The notes: generated by a model from the letters alone, not told the origin. A stretch of 64,000 bases of DNA from Dysgonomonadaceae bacterium PH5-43 (GCA_029916745.1 JARXWK010000001.1:124001-188000); one strand, 5' to 3'. Positions 1 through 8,161 are shown, numbered from the stretch's first letter. Numbers and translations are program-made.

Positions 1-311
1 AAGTTAAAAACTAAAAGTTAAAAACTAAAAGTTGGCGCAAAGCGAAGCAAATCGCAATGCAGCATACACATCAATAACCGCAGGCAACGCTTCGCTCGCC
101 GTACGGCTATGAAACTGCTACCCTTTGGGTAGGCGGTAGCCCGAATGGGCGATATATCCATAACCTTAGGTGAGCGTAGCGTTACCTAAGGAGATAAGGT
201 GCCGATTTGCGCCAATTCTTAGTTCTAAAAAGGCTGAAAGCCTTACAGACCTTAGCGTAGGGTAAGTGCCGCTTTGCGCAACTCTTAGTTCTTCACTCTT
301 AGTTCTTAGTT
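1..311. repeat. Composite repeat patch, copy A (inverted orientation)
   Basis: Intergenic mosaic without a gene. It opens with a 14-nt tandem motif (AAGTTAAAAACTAA repeated), then GCGCAAAGCGAAGC. The multi-hairpin core at about 69-191 contains GCCGTACGGC, CTACCCTTTGGGTAG, GCCCGAATGGGC and the palindrome CCTTAGGT...ACCTAAGG. A AAGGCTGAAAGCCTT hairpin (229-243) and CTTAGTTCT tandem bits follow. The core is the reverse complement of the copies at 1707-1830 and 3012-3135. No ORF of significance lies in it. Its mobility, if any, is unknown. Confidence 0.85.
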
Positions 312-989
312 CTAAACGATATTATCGGCATTTATAACATACTCAACAACACCATAAAGGAATTTCACAGGATGAAAAGAATAAGATATTGTATTGTTTT
401 CTGTATCTAATGTAGAAGAAAATATCAATAAAAATGTAGAATCGCCGATGTTATTTTTCTTATATTTTTCTACACAAGACTTATACTTATCAGAAATAGC
501 ATCTCTCTGCGAACTCATTTCGTCATTGTTGTTTGCGAATTGCTTAAACCAATCTTCAAAATGGTCATTAGTTCTTATATAGCCAATAAACTTTCTCAAT
601 TTAAATTCAATCATTCTGGCAGGATTAGAATCGATTAAATCTTTCGTGTTATCTATTTCAAAAATCAATACAGAATCTTGTTGCACTCTATGTTTTTCGG
701 CTCCATACAATCGTTTTATCAATACCGCATCATTATTTTTAATATTAGCAAAAGACATTGAGTTTCCTTGAACTATGAATATTTCAAAATCATTAGGATC
801 TACAACTTCATTTTTAAAAACAAATTTTTTATTAAGTAGATTGTTAATCTCAATGGTGTAAGGTCTGATACAATTAACATCTCCAGCTTTAACAACTTTA
901 TATGATTTTTTCTGCACAACAGGTCTGTTGCACCACAAAAAGATAATGAATACAATAAATAAGATTAATATAACAATAATTGCAATCAT
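312..989 (-). CDS. Membrane-anchored protein with S24/S26 serine-peptidase-like motif
   Basis: Unrecognised 225-residue protein. Residues 1-20 form one hydrophobic helix (MIAIIVILILFIVFIIFLW), so the rest probably sits on one face of the membrane. Residues 73-92 read VQGNSMSF..IKNNDAVLIKR, which resembles the G-x-SM...GD.v.v block around the catalytic Ser of LexA/signal-peptidase folds (Ser77 here). DSVLIFEI follows, then EFKLRKFIGYI, where Lys130 or Lys133 could be the general base. The Ser-Lys spacing is longer than in LexA. It overlaps the upstream gene by 4 bp (ATGA), so the two are probably translationally coupled. Peptidase assignment is inference; an inactive S24-like fold is equally possible. 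Confidence 0.7.
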   Translation of the reverse strand: MIAIIVILILFIVFIIFLWCNRPVVQKKSYKVVKAGDVNCIRPYTIEINNLLNKKFVFKNEVVDPNDFEIFIVQGNSMSFANIKNNDAVLIKRLYGAEKHRVQQDSVLIFEIDNTKDLIDSNPARMIEFKLRKFIGYIRTNDHFEDWFKQFANNNDEMSSQRDAISDKYKSCVEKYKKNNIGDSTFLLIFSSTLDTENNTISYSFHPVKFLYGVVEYVINADNIV

Positions 990-1444
990 ATTTCTGAGAT
1001 TATTACTGGTTTATTCAATTCAATTATTTTAGGCTGAGCAAATTTAATACTAAGATATTTTATAACTAATAAAGCTATCCAAAAAAGAAAGAAACATATT
1101 ATTTTTGCAAATAAGAGCTCTACTGCAACTGTAAATATTAAGAAAACTGCAATCAAAGCTAAGAATATAAAATTCATAATCAAACTTAATCGCATCTGTT
1201 CCTTTTCAAAATCTTTTGTTGTTAAAACCAAATATGCTGTATCTATTAAGTGTAGAACAATAACCATTGTTAGAGAAAACAAATAAGACTTAGATAATTC
1301 AACAACATCATTACTTGTTAGAAAAGAAAAATCTCCACTCAACAATGCATTCGGGAAAGTAGCTCCAAATATAATTACTCCCCAAAAAAACGTATATACT
1401 AACGCTGATATTTCCTTTGCTTTTCTCTCCCCTAATCTCAACAT
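986..1444 (-). CDS. Four-helix integral membrane protein, unknown function
   Basis: Unrecognised 152-residue protein with about four transmembrane helices (roughly residues 12-34, 53-73, 85-107 and 110-130) and short loops. No family motif was recognised. It is the first gene of a two-gene operon with the S24/S26-like protein. A good Bacteroidota promoter (TTG, 19-nt spacer, TATTTTTG on the minus strand at 1483-1512) lies 39 bp upstream. The pair is bracketed by inverted copies of the composite repeat, suggesting an accessory cassette. Confidence 0.7.
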   Translation of the reverse strand: MLRLGERKAKEISALVYTFFWGVIIFGATFPNALLSGDFSFLTSNDVVELSKSYLFSLTMVIVLHLIDTAYLVLTTKDFEKEQMRLSLIMNFIFLALIAVFLIFTVAVELLFAKIICFFLFWIALLVIKYLSIKFAQPKIIELNKPVIISEI

Positions 1445-1482
1445 ATTAACAATAAAGGTTTTATAAATGTTTATTTCGAACG

Positions 1483-1512
1483 CAAAAATAATCTTTTTTT
1501 CTGATTAGACAA
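1483..1512 (-). promoter_or_regulatory. Promoter of the membrane operon
   Basis: On the minus strand TTG (1512-1510) is followed after 19 nt by TATTTTTG (1490-1483). This matches the Bacteroidota primary-sigma consensus TTTG-N19-21-TAnnTTTG. The leader to the start codon at 1444 is about 35 nt. Confidence 0.6.
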
Positions 1513-1534
1513 TCTAAAAAGTTAAAAACATTCT

Positions 1535-1920
1535 GGAACGAAGAACTAAGAGTGAAGAACTAAGAGCTGTGTGCTTCGCACAAGTTAAAAGTTAAAAGTT
1601 AAAAACTAAAAGTTGGCGCAATGCACAGTAGAGACGTGGCGTGCCGCGTCTACAGAGCACAGCAAAAGGCTGAAAGCCTTTTTTTACTTCGCTTTGCGAT
1701 TTAGTCCCTTAGGTAACGCTACGCTCACCTAAGGTTATGGATATATCGCCCATTCGGGCTACCGACTACCCAAAGGGTAGCAGTTTCATAGCCGTACGGC
1801 GAGCGAAGCGTTGCCTGCGGTTATTGATGTATGTGCCGCATTGCGATTTACTTCGCTTTGCGCCAGTTCTTAGTTCTTCACTCTTAGTACTAAAAAGGCT
1901 GAAAGCCTTTTTAGAACAAA
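1535..1920. repeat. Composite repeat patch, copy B
   Basis: About 385 bp of repeats without a gene. It holds AGAACTAAGAG tandem bits, GTTAAAA units, a GAGACGTGGC/GCCGCGTC inverted repeat (1628-1653) and AAAAGGCTGAAAGCCTTTT hairpins at 1664-1685 and 1892-1912. The multi-hairpin core is at 1707-1830. The core lies in the same direction as copy C and opposite to copy A. An ORF reading through the core (1737-1976) is repeat-derived and not credible. Confidence 0.85.
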
Positions 1921-1937
1921 TTTATTTACCAAAAAGC

Positions 1938-1968
1938 TTGACTTTCGCCTTAAAATTTTGTATCTTTG
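1938..1968 (+). promoter_or_regulatory. Promoter of the HU-like gene
   Basis: TTG at 1938-1940, a 20-nt spacer, then TATCTTTG at 1961-1968. This is a close match to the Bacteroidota consensus. It places the transcript start near 1973, which rules out the longer in-frame TTG start at 1966 for the downstream gene. Confidence 0.75.
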
Positions 1969-2052
1969 TTATGTAATAAATGCCAAGTCGACAAAGCCAT
2001 TCTTACACTTAACAAACTAATTATTAACAACTTAAAAAACCACTTATTTTTT

Positions 2053-2433
2053 ATGAAGTACAATGTAATTGGAAGAGCTAACCCTTTAGATCGTCAAGCC
2101 GAAAAGAAGTTTTATGCAGTATCTAAAAGCTTAGGAAATGTGAACTTAAATGAGATTTGTAACGATATTTCTATCAGTTCGTCGCTTACTCGTGGAGACG
2201 TTACCAACACTATTATGAGTTTTATCGACTCTATCCCTAAATACCTAAAAATGGGCTACAGTGTTAGCTTGGGCGAGTTAGGAACCTTCCGTTTATCGAT
2301 ACAGAGTAAAGGTGAAGATAGTCCTACCGATGTAAATGCTGGCTGTATAAAGAAGATCCGTCCGGTATTCACTCAGAGTGCTAGGTTCAGAAAGGAGATA
2401 TCGGACACTCACGTTGAGAAATGGGAGGGATAA
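2053..2433 (+). CDS. HU-related DNA-binding protein
   Basis: 126-residue histone-like protein of the Bacteroidota HU-related family. The residue pattern AEKKFYAVSKSLGNVNLNEI...SSLTRGDVTNTIMSFIDSIPKYLKMGYSVSLGELGTFRLSIQS follows the HU/IHF fold: N-terminal helices, then the GxxVxLGxLGxF turn leading into the DNA-gripping arms. The extended C-terminal tail is typical of the family. The start at 2053 was chosen because the promoter at 1938-1968 makes upstream starts untranscribed. It precedes a muramyl peptidase; HU-related genes are commonly paired with a cell-wall hydrolase in Bacteroides genomes. Role: probably DNA architecture, not shown. Confidence 0.85.
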   Translation: MKYNVIGRANPLDRQAEKKFYAVSKSLGNVNLNEICNDISISSSLTRGDVTNTIMSFIDSIPKYLKMGYSVSLGELGTFRLSIQSKGEDSPTDVNAGCIKKIRPVFTQSARFRKEISDTHVEKWEG

Positions 2434-2488
2434 TAATTAACTATCAACCTCAATAACTTAACTTCTTAAACAACAATCAATTAAATGA

Positions 2489-2887
2489 ATGAAACTAACC
2501 ACAAACTTCACACTGGAGGAGATGACTCGCTCCTCCAGTGCCGCCAAACTGGGCATAAGAAATGTGCCGACTGTCCAACAAATAGAAAATCTGCGTCTAT
2601 TGTGCAAGCATTTGCTCCAACCATTGCGAGATGGGTATGGGAAGCCGCTGAATATCTCTTCAGGCTTTCGCTGTCGAAGCTTAAACGAGGCGGTGGGCGG
2701 CAGTCCTACGAGCGATCACCTGCACGGTTTAGCCGCTGATATTGCTACCAGTAATCCTATGGCTCTGTTCGCTTGGGTGTGTCGATTAAACTTGCCTTTC
2801 GACCAGGCGATTATCGGGAAGGGGTATCTGCATTTGTCTTGGCGCACACAAGCACGCAAAGTGTGCTTCGCACAAGATAAAAACTAA
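2489..2887 (+). CDS. Peptidase M15 family D,D-carboxypeptidase/endolysin-like protein
   Basis: 132-residue protein of the M15A type. The core SSGFRCRSLNEAVGG.PTSDHLHGLAADI supplies the His and Asp zinc ligands (H-x6-D), and YLHLSW near residue 117 supplies the third ligand, so the fold looks complete. No signal peptide is visible. It probably cleaves peptidoglycan peptides. The last about ten residues (KVCFAQDKN) are encoded by repeat sequence identical to that at 1570-1582, so the stop codon is donated by the repeat. It follows the HU-like gene by 55 bp and is probably cotranscribed. Confidence 0.85.
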   Translation: MKLTTNFTLEEMTRSSSAAKLGIRNVPTVQQIENLRLLCKHLLQPLRDGYGKPLNISSGFRCRSLNEAVGGSPTSDHLHGLAADIATSNPMALFAWVCRLNLPFDQAIIGKGYLHLSWRTQARKVCFAQDKN

Positions 2888-3160
2888 AAGATAAAAGATA
2901 AAAGTTAGGGCGCGAAGCGAATAAAAATGCAAAGCACAGTAGAGATGTGGCGTGCCGCGTCTCGTGTAATAAAAAGGCTGAAAGCCTTTTACTTCGCTTC
3001 GCGACTTAGTCCCTTAGGTAACGCTACGCTCACCTAAGGTTATGGAAATATCGCCCATTCGGGCTACCGACTATCCAAAGGGTAGAATCTTCATAGCCGT
3101 ACGGCGAGCGAAGCGTTGCCTACGGTTATTGAGGTATATTGTCGCTTGTCGCCAACTCTT
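2888..3160. repeat. Composite repeat patch, copy C
   Basis: No gene. It contains AAAAGTTA/ATAAAAG units, a GAGATGTGGC/GCCGCGTCTC inverted repeat (2942-2963) and an AAAAAGGCTGAAAGCCTTTT hairpin at about 2971-2990. The multi-hairpin core at 3012-3135 is in direct orientation with copy B. CTTAGTTTTTAGTTCTTAG bits at its right end run into the flippase stop codon. Confidence 0.85.
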
Positions 3161-3165
3161 AGTTT

Positions 3166-4695
3166 TTAGTTCTTAGCTTTTAACTTCGTCTTCAATGTTT
3201 GCAAAATCATTTGTTTCTCTGTTTTATTAACTCCTATAATAAAAGAAAAGATAACAGTAATCAAGAATATGATAATAACTCTAATTAATGCATTTTCAAT
3301 AAAAATATAATGCATCATAACAACAACCAAAGCGCACGATACGACAAGTGTTATCAAACAAGTTGCTATCGTCTTCAAATACATAAACACATCAAACATC
3401 GGTATATTCTTTCTTGTGATAAGCAAATTGGATATACCTGCAATTAAAGCTGTTACAAAAGTTGCGTAATAAGCATATTCTGCATCACACCCAAGCTTAA
3501 ACAACAAGTATACAACAGGAACATTTAATAAATAAATCGAGCCTGTTATAAAGCTAATTTCAACCACTCTACCTGTTGCGTGAATAAGTGCTATAAGTAA
3601 AGAAAACAACAACGACACCAAACTTGCACAAATCGATATCCTTAGAAATACAACAACCTTATCTGGCACTTCCTTCAACCATAAATTAAGAAAAAAGTCA
3701 GCTTCGAAGAATAATGGTATTGCTATCATTAAAAATAAAAAATACGACAATCTTGTTCCTTGATTTGTTAATACATTCATTCTTGAAAAATCATTTTTAG
3801 CATACGATTTCATAAGTTGGGGTCTTATTGCCATAACAAAATTACCAGTAAGCGAACTAACTCCTGCCATAGCCTGAGCAGCCACTGCTGACGCTGCATT
3901 AATTACAGTTCCAAAAAACATATTATGCAACACCTTAATCCCCTGTTCTTTTATAGTAACACTAAAATTACCATAAGTATCCCAACCAAAAAAAGACAAC
4001 ATATTCTTCATGATATCTTTGTCGTATTTCCAATTAACCTTACACTCCTTAAAGTTTCGGACACAATAAACCTGGTAAATAATCCTTATAATAGTTGTTG
4101 CTAATAGTATCAAAACGGCATACAATATAAGCTTATCAAAGTCTACAAATATAACCACAAATACAACTGCAAGCTTTAACGCTGCTTCTATTATAGATAT
4201 ATAAGCAAAAACCTTCATTCGTTCGTGTGCTATAATAGCAGAATTGTACGGAATTTGATAAATAGATATAAGAACAGAGACTATTGATATTTGATAGGTA
4301 ATTAAAGCTGCATTAAATCTACCATCTGGTATTTCTAATTTATTGTAAACAAGCCATAAACCTACAGTTTCTGATAGAATAAAAACTACAGCGCACAAAA
4401 TAAGATGTATAATAAGAGAAGTATTGAACACTTTGGATAAGGCATCATCATCTTCTGTCATAGCCACATTTAGAAACCTAACAGTTGCCCCAGAAAGTGC
4501 ACTCTGTAAAAAAGCAAACATCAAAACAACGCCCCCAACTATGGAATACAATCCATAATCCGAAACACCAAGTGTATCTAACAGCAATCTTGAGGTATAT
4601 AATCCTATACCCATAGTGAACAGCATCCTAAAATACAGAAACATTGTATTTTTCGCTATTCTCTTATTACTTCCTATATTATCTTCTTGTGCCAA
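3166..4695 (-). CDS. Polysaccharide flippase-like membrane protein (MATE/MOP superfamily)
   Basis: 509 residues, about 12-14 hydrophobic segments. The N-terminus (IAKNTMFLYFRMLFTMGIGLYTSRLLLDTLG.SDYGLYSIVGG) is typical of Wzx-like lipid-linked oligosaccharide flippases of the MOP superfamily. It should move an undecaprenyl-linked glycan across the inner membrane. It stands alone, with no glycosyltransferases beside it. The minus-strand TACCTTTG box at 4735-4742 lies 40 bp upstream. The last codons (LKAKN then TAA) fall in repeat-like sequence, so the C-terminus may have been remodelled by repeat invasion. Confidence 0.85.
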   Translation of the reverse strand: MAQEDNIGSNKRIAKNTMFLYFRMLFTMGIGLYTSRLLLDTLGVSDYGLYSIVGGVVLMFAFLQSALSGATVRFLNVAMTEDDDALSKVFNTSLIIHLILCAVVFILSETVGLWLVYNKLEIPDGRFNAALITYQISIVSVLISIYQIPYNSAIIAHERMKVFAYISIIEAALKLAVVFVVIFVDFDKLILYAVLILLATTIIRIIYQVYCVRNFKECKVNWKYDKDIMKNMLSFFGWDTYGNFSVTIKEQGIKVLHNMFFGTVINAASAVAAQAMAGVSSLTGNFVMAIRPQLMKSYAKNDFSRMNVLTNQGTRLSYFLFLMIAIPLFFEADFFLNLWLKEVPDKVVVFLRISICASLVSLLFSLLIALIHATGRVVEISFITGSIYLLNVPVVYLLFKLGCDAEYAYYATFVTALIAGISNLLITRKNIPMFDVFMYLKTIATCLITLVVSCALVVVMMHYIFIENALIRVIIIFLITVIFSFIIGVNKTEKQMILQTLKTKLKAKN

Positions 4696-4734
4696 TACGA
4701 TAGTATTTTAGTTTATTTCATATTTATCAAACCG

Positions 4735-4742
4735 CAAAGGTA
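4735..4742 (-). promoter_or_regulatory. -7 box for the flippase gene
   Basis: TACCTTTG on the minus strand, matching TAnnTTTG. A TTG-like element lies about 22 nt further upstream. Divergent from the +strand box at 4810-4817. Confidence 0.5.
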
Positions 4743-4809
4743 ATTATATTTATTTAACCAAAGCCAACTCTTATGCAAATTATTTTATCCACTTAATTAC
4801 TTTTTGTTG

Positions 4810-4817
4810 TACCTTTG
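4810..4817 (+). promoter_or_regulatory. -7 box for the AmgK/RapZ fusion gene
   Basis: TACCTTTG, matching TAnnTTTG, 37 nt before the start codon. No clear TTG element is seen at the expected upstream distance. Confidence 0.5.
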
Positions 4818-4854
4818 ACTGGAAATGGATAGCTGCTATAACAAATGATTTTTT

Positions 4855-6258
4855 ATGCAACACCTAATTAATAATTTCGAAAGGATAACTAACGACCTGT
4901 GTAGGGAGGTTGAAACGATTAAAGGATCGGGGTCGGGACGACAGTATTTCAGACTAAAGGGCAACAACACATCTATGATTGGTGTTGTGGGGGAAGATGT
5001 TGATGAGAATATGGCATTCGTTAATATGAGTTATCACTTCGAGAAACAAAACTTGCCTACTCCTAAGGTTATTTATGTGTCGGACGATAAAAAGCATTAT
5101 CTGCAAGAGGATTTGGGGAGCGTTTCTTTGTTCGATTACATTAAAAACGGACGTTTAACGGGTTCTTTCTCCGAACAGGAAATTGATATGCTTAAGAAGA
5201 CTATCAGACAACTTGCCGTGTTTCAGCATAAAGCGGCTCAGGGGTTCGATTTCAAAAGCTGCTACCCTGTTGAGGAGTTCGACAAACGTAATATTCTGTG
5301 GGATTTGAACTATTTTAAGTACTGTTTCCTTAAGCCTTCTAACATTACTTTCTCTGAAAACCGTTTGGAAGATGAGTTTGATACTCTTGCTAACATCTTG
5401 CTTAAAGGCGAGAATAATACGTTTCTGTATAGAGATTTTCAGTCGAGAAACATTATTATACATAACAACAAACCTTATTTTATCGATTATCAGGGAGGAC
5501 GTAAAGGTCCTGTGTTTTACGATGTTGCTTCTTTTCTATGGCAAGCTAAGGCCAACTTCCCTAACAACTTAAGAGATGAGCTGTTGTTGGAATATTTATC
5601 GGAACTAAACAAATACAACAATATAAGCGAAAGCGCATTCAGACAACAACTTAGACACTTTGTATTGTTCCGTACTTTACAGGTATTGGGGGCTTATGGC
5701 TATCGCGGATTGTTCGAGAAAAAGGCACACTTCATACAGAGTATTCCTTTTGCTATAAGCAACTTACAAGAGATTTTGAACGACAATTACGAATACGAAT
5801 ATCCTTATCTTATTGGTCTGCTACGTGAGTTATGTGCGAGCTATAATAAACAAAAGCCTACTACCCTATCGCCTTTGATGGTTACCATATACAGCTTTTC
5901 TTATAAGAAGGGAATACCCGAAGACAAGTCGGGCAATGGCGGTGGTTATGTGTTTGATTGCAGATATATTCATAATCCGGGGCGATACGACGAATACAAA
6001 TCTTTAACGGGATTAGATAAGCCTGTGATAGACTTTCTTGAAAGGGAGGGCGAAATTATTTCTTTTCTCGACAATATATATGCTCTTGCCGATAAGCATA
6101 TTGAAAGGTATATAGAAAGAGGTTTTACGAGTCTTATGTTCTCTTTCGGTTGCACTGGCGGTCAGCATCGTTCGGTTTATTCGGCTCAGCATCTTGCCGA
6201 CTACATCAGAGATAAATATAACGTAACTGTGAACCTAATACACCGAGAACAACAATGA
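4855..6258 (+). CDS. AmgK-like sugar kinase fused to RapZ C-terminal domain
   Basis: 467 residues with two modules. Residues 1 to about 330 are an aminoglycoside-phosphotransferase-type kinase: RDFQSRNIIIHNNKPYFIDYQGGRKGPVFYDVAS carries the catalytic loop Asp/Asn and the IDYQ (DFG-like) Asp. This resembles AmgK, which phosphorylates the anomeric carbon of MurNAc/GlcNAc in peptidoglycan recycling. Residues about 340-467 match the C-terminal half of RapZ (GGGYVFDCRYIHNPG...SFGCTGGQHRSVYSAQHLA), the part known in E. coli to bind RNA/GlcN6P. The RapZ P-loop kinase half is absent. It overlaps the MurU-like gene by 4 bp, supporting a recycling role. Regulation by the RapZ-like part is inference. 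Confidence 0.85.
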   Translation: MQHLINNFERITNDLCREVETIKGSGSGRQYFRLKGNNTSMIGVVGEDVDENMAFVNMSYHFEKQNLPTPKVIYVSDDKKHYLQEDLGSVSLFDYIKNGRLTGSFSEQEIDMLKKTIRQLAVFQHKAAQGFDFKSCYPVEEFDKRNILWDLNYFKYCFLKPSNITFSENRLEDEFDTLANILLKGENNTFLYRDFQSRNIIIHNNKPYFIDYQGGRKGPVFYDVASFLWQAKANFPNNLRDELLLEYLSELNKYNNISESAFRQQLRHFVLFRTLQVLGAYGYRGLFEKKAHFIQSIPFAISNLQEILNDNYEYEYPYLIGLLRELCASYNKQKPTTLSPLMVTIYSFSYKKGIPEDKSGNGGGYVFDCRYIHNPGRYDEYKSLTGLDKPVIDFLEREGEIISFLDNIYALADKHIERYIERGFTSLMFSFGCTGGQHRSVYSAQHLADYIRDKYNVTVNLIHREQQ

Positions 6259-6980
6259 AAGCTATGATATTTGCAGCGGGTTTAGGCTCTCGCCTTAAGC
6301 CCATAACCGACTCTATGCCCAAGGCTCTTGTTAGGGTACACAACAAGCCTTTATTACAGATTGTGATTGAGAATCTTAAAGCTGCTGGATTTAACGAGAT
6401 AGTGGTTAACGTTCATCATTTCTCCGAACAAATAATAGACTTCTTAAACAACAACAACAACTTCGATATAAAGATAGGTATTTCAGACGAATCGGATAAG
6501 CTATTAGATACTGGTGGAGGGATTAAGAAAGCGTCTCACTTCTTCAACGACAATACTCCTTTCTTGGTTCACAACGTAGATATTTTGTCGAACATAAATC
6601 TTAATTCGTTTTACAATCACGCTAAAGAATCTAATGCAAGTGCTTGTTTACTAGTGAGTGAGCGTATAACTAATCGTTATCTCCTGTTTAACGACAACGA
6701 CAATCTGGTTGGTTGGATTAACGAAGCAACAGGAGAGATTAAATCTCCTTACAAGTCATTCGACCCTACTCTATATAAGAAGTATGCTTTCGGAGGATTA
6801 CACATAATACACCCTTCTATATTCGGTTTAATGAACGAAATGGAAGATGATTGCTTCTCTATTATCGACTTCTACTTATCGGTATGCGATAAAGTGCCGA
6901 TAAAGGCATATACCCAACCAGACCTAAACATAGTTGATATTGGCAAGACAGAGGTTTTAATGCGAGTAAACTCGCATTAA
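6255..6980 (+). CDS. MurU-like N-acetylmuramate-1-phosphate uridylyltransferase
   Basis: 241-residue nucleotidyltransferase. The N-terminal signature AGLGSRLKPITDSMPKALVRV (residues 8-28) is the sugar-phosphate nucleotidyltransferase loop, and HNVDIL near residue 110 is the metal-binding Asp region. Together with the AmgK-like kinase (ATGA overlap) it would convert MurNAc-1-P to UDP-MurNAc, bypassing de novo synthesis. A related sugar-1-P guanylyl/uridylyl transferase is the main alternative. The last codons and stop lie inside a perfect 11-bp inverted repeat (6957-6980). Confidence 0.8.
   Translation: MKAMIFAAGLGSRLKPITDSMPKALVRVHNKPLLQIVIENLKAAGFNEIVVNVHHFSEQIIDFLNNNNNFDIKIGISDESDKLLDTGGGIKKASHFFNDNTPFLVHNVDILSNINLNSFYNHAKESNASACLLVSERITNRYLLFNDNDNLVGWINEATGEIKSPYKSFDPTLYKKYAFGGLHIIHPSIFGLMNEMEDDCFSIIDFYLSVCDKVPIKAYTQPDLNIVDIGKTEVLMRVNSH
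6957..6980. terminator. Stop-codon-embedded hairpin between murU-like gene and dnaJ
   Basis: TTAATGCGAGT (6957-6967) and ACTCGCATTAA (6970-6980) pair perfectly with a 2-nt loop. The 3' arm includes the TAA stop. Flanking T and A runs are short, so a bidirectional terminator between convergent genes is likely but of uncertain strength. Confidence 0.5.
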
Positions 6981-7006
6981 AGAGTGAATACACTGTCTTT
7001 TTTATA

Positions 7007-8161
7007 TCAAAATAGATTTCTGAATTTACTGAAAATCTTTTCTCTTATTGAAGTAGTAGGCTGAAAGTTTGGAGAGTTATCCAAACCTTCCAACATTTCT
7101 TTTTGCTCTTTAGAAAGAGTTTCGGGAACATATACAGCTACATTTATCAATAAGTCGCCAGTTCCATAACGATTTACCGAAGGCAATCCTTTATTTTTCA
7201 ATCGCAATACTTTACCAGGCTGAGTACCTGCTTCAATCTTTATCTTTGCTTTACCTTCCAGAGTAGGAACTTCTACTGTGCTACCTAAAGCAGCTTGAGG
7301 GAAAGTTAATAATAGATTATAGATTATATCTTGTTGATCACGAATTAATTCTGGGTGATTTTCCTCTTCAATAGCAATTAGCAGGTCTCCATTAACACCG
7401 CCTCGACGAGCTGCATTTCCTTTTCCACTCATCGACAGTTGCATTCCTTCGGCTACACCTGCTGGTATGTTTATTGTAATTACTTCATCTTCGCGAATTA
7501 TACCTTCACCGTTACAATGCGCACACTTTTTAGTTATACGTTCACCTTGACCGCCACAATCAGGACAAGTAGAGGCTGTTTGCATCTGACCTAATATAGT
7601 GTTTACTACTTTAGTAACCTGTCCGCGACCATTACAAGTAGAGCAAGTGGTGTAATCTCCTGCCTCTGCTCCTTTACCTGAGCAGTGAGAGCAACTAACA
7701 TATTTATTTACTTTAATTTTTTTCTCTACACCTGTAGCTATTTCTTTAAGAGTAAGTTTCACTTTTACTCTCAAATCAGAACCTCGAGCCGCTCTTCTAC
7801 CCGAAGAAGAACCAAAACCGCCACCAAATCCACTAAAGCCACCAAAACCGCCAAAAATATCTCCAAAGGAAGAGAATATATCTTCCATCGACATTCCTCC
7901 GCCTCCGTAACCTCCGCTTGCTGCGCCACCAACACCTGCATGACCAAACTGATCGTAACGGCTTCTTTTCTCTCCGTTACTTAACACTTCGTAGGCTTCG
8001 GCTGCTTCTTTGAACATCTCTTCAGCCTCTTTGTTACCAGGATTCTTATCAGGGTGATATTGTATCGCTTTCTTTCGATAAGCTTTCTTTATCTCATCGG
8101 CCGATGCAGTTTTCGATACCTCTAATACTTCGTAGTAACATCTTTTAGTTATAGTTGCCAT
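7007..8161 (-). CDS. dnaJ: Chaperone DnaJ
   Basis: 384-residue type I Hsp40 co-chaperone that stimulates DnaK ATPase. The J domain carries the HPD motif (36-38), followed by a Gly/Phe-rich linker. A zinc centre has four CxxCxGxG repeats ([32 protein letters not shown]), and the C-terminal substrate-binding domains end the protein. It is full length. It lies 11 bp downstream of grpE, in one operon; dnaK is not in the window. Confidence 0.98.
   Translation of the reverse strand: MATITKRCYYEVLEVSKTASADEIKKAYRKKAIQYHPDKNPGNKEAEEMFKEAAEAYEVLSNGEKRSRYDQFGHAGVGGAASGGYGGGGMSMEDIFSSFGDIFGGFGGFSGFGGGFGSSSGRRAARGSDLRVKVKLTLKEIATGVEKKIKVNKYVSCSHCSGKGAEAGDYTTCSTCNGRGQVTKVVNTILGQMQTASTCPDCGGQGERITKKCAHCNGEGIIREDEVITINIPAGVAEGMQLSMSGKGNAARRGGVNGDLLIAIEEENHPELIRDQQDIIYNLLLTFPQAALGSTVEVPTLEGKAKIKIEAGTQPGKVLRLKNKGLPSVNRYGTGDLLINVAVYVPETLSKEQKEMLEGLDNSPNFQPTTSIREKIFSKFRNLF

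Noticed and set aside
1-3165. Insertion sequence or integrated element
   Set aside because: There are repeats but no transposase, integrase or tRNA-associated attachment site; the ORFs across the repeat cores are not protein-like.
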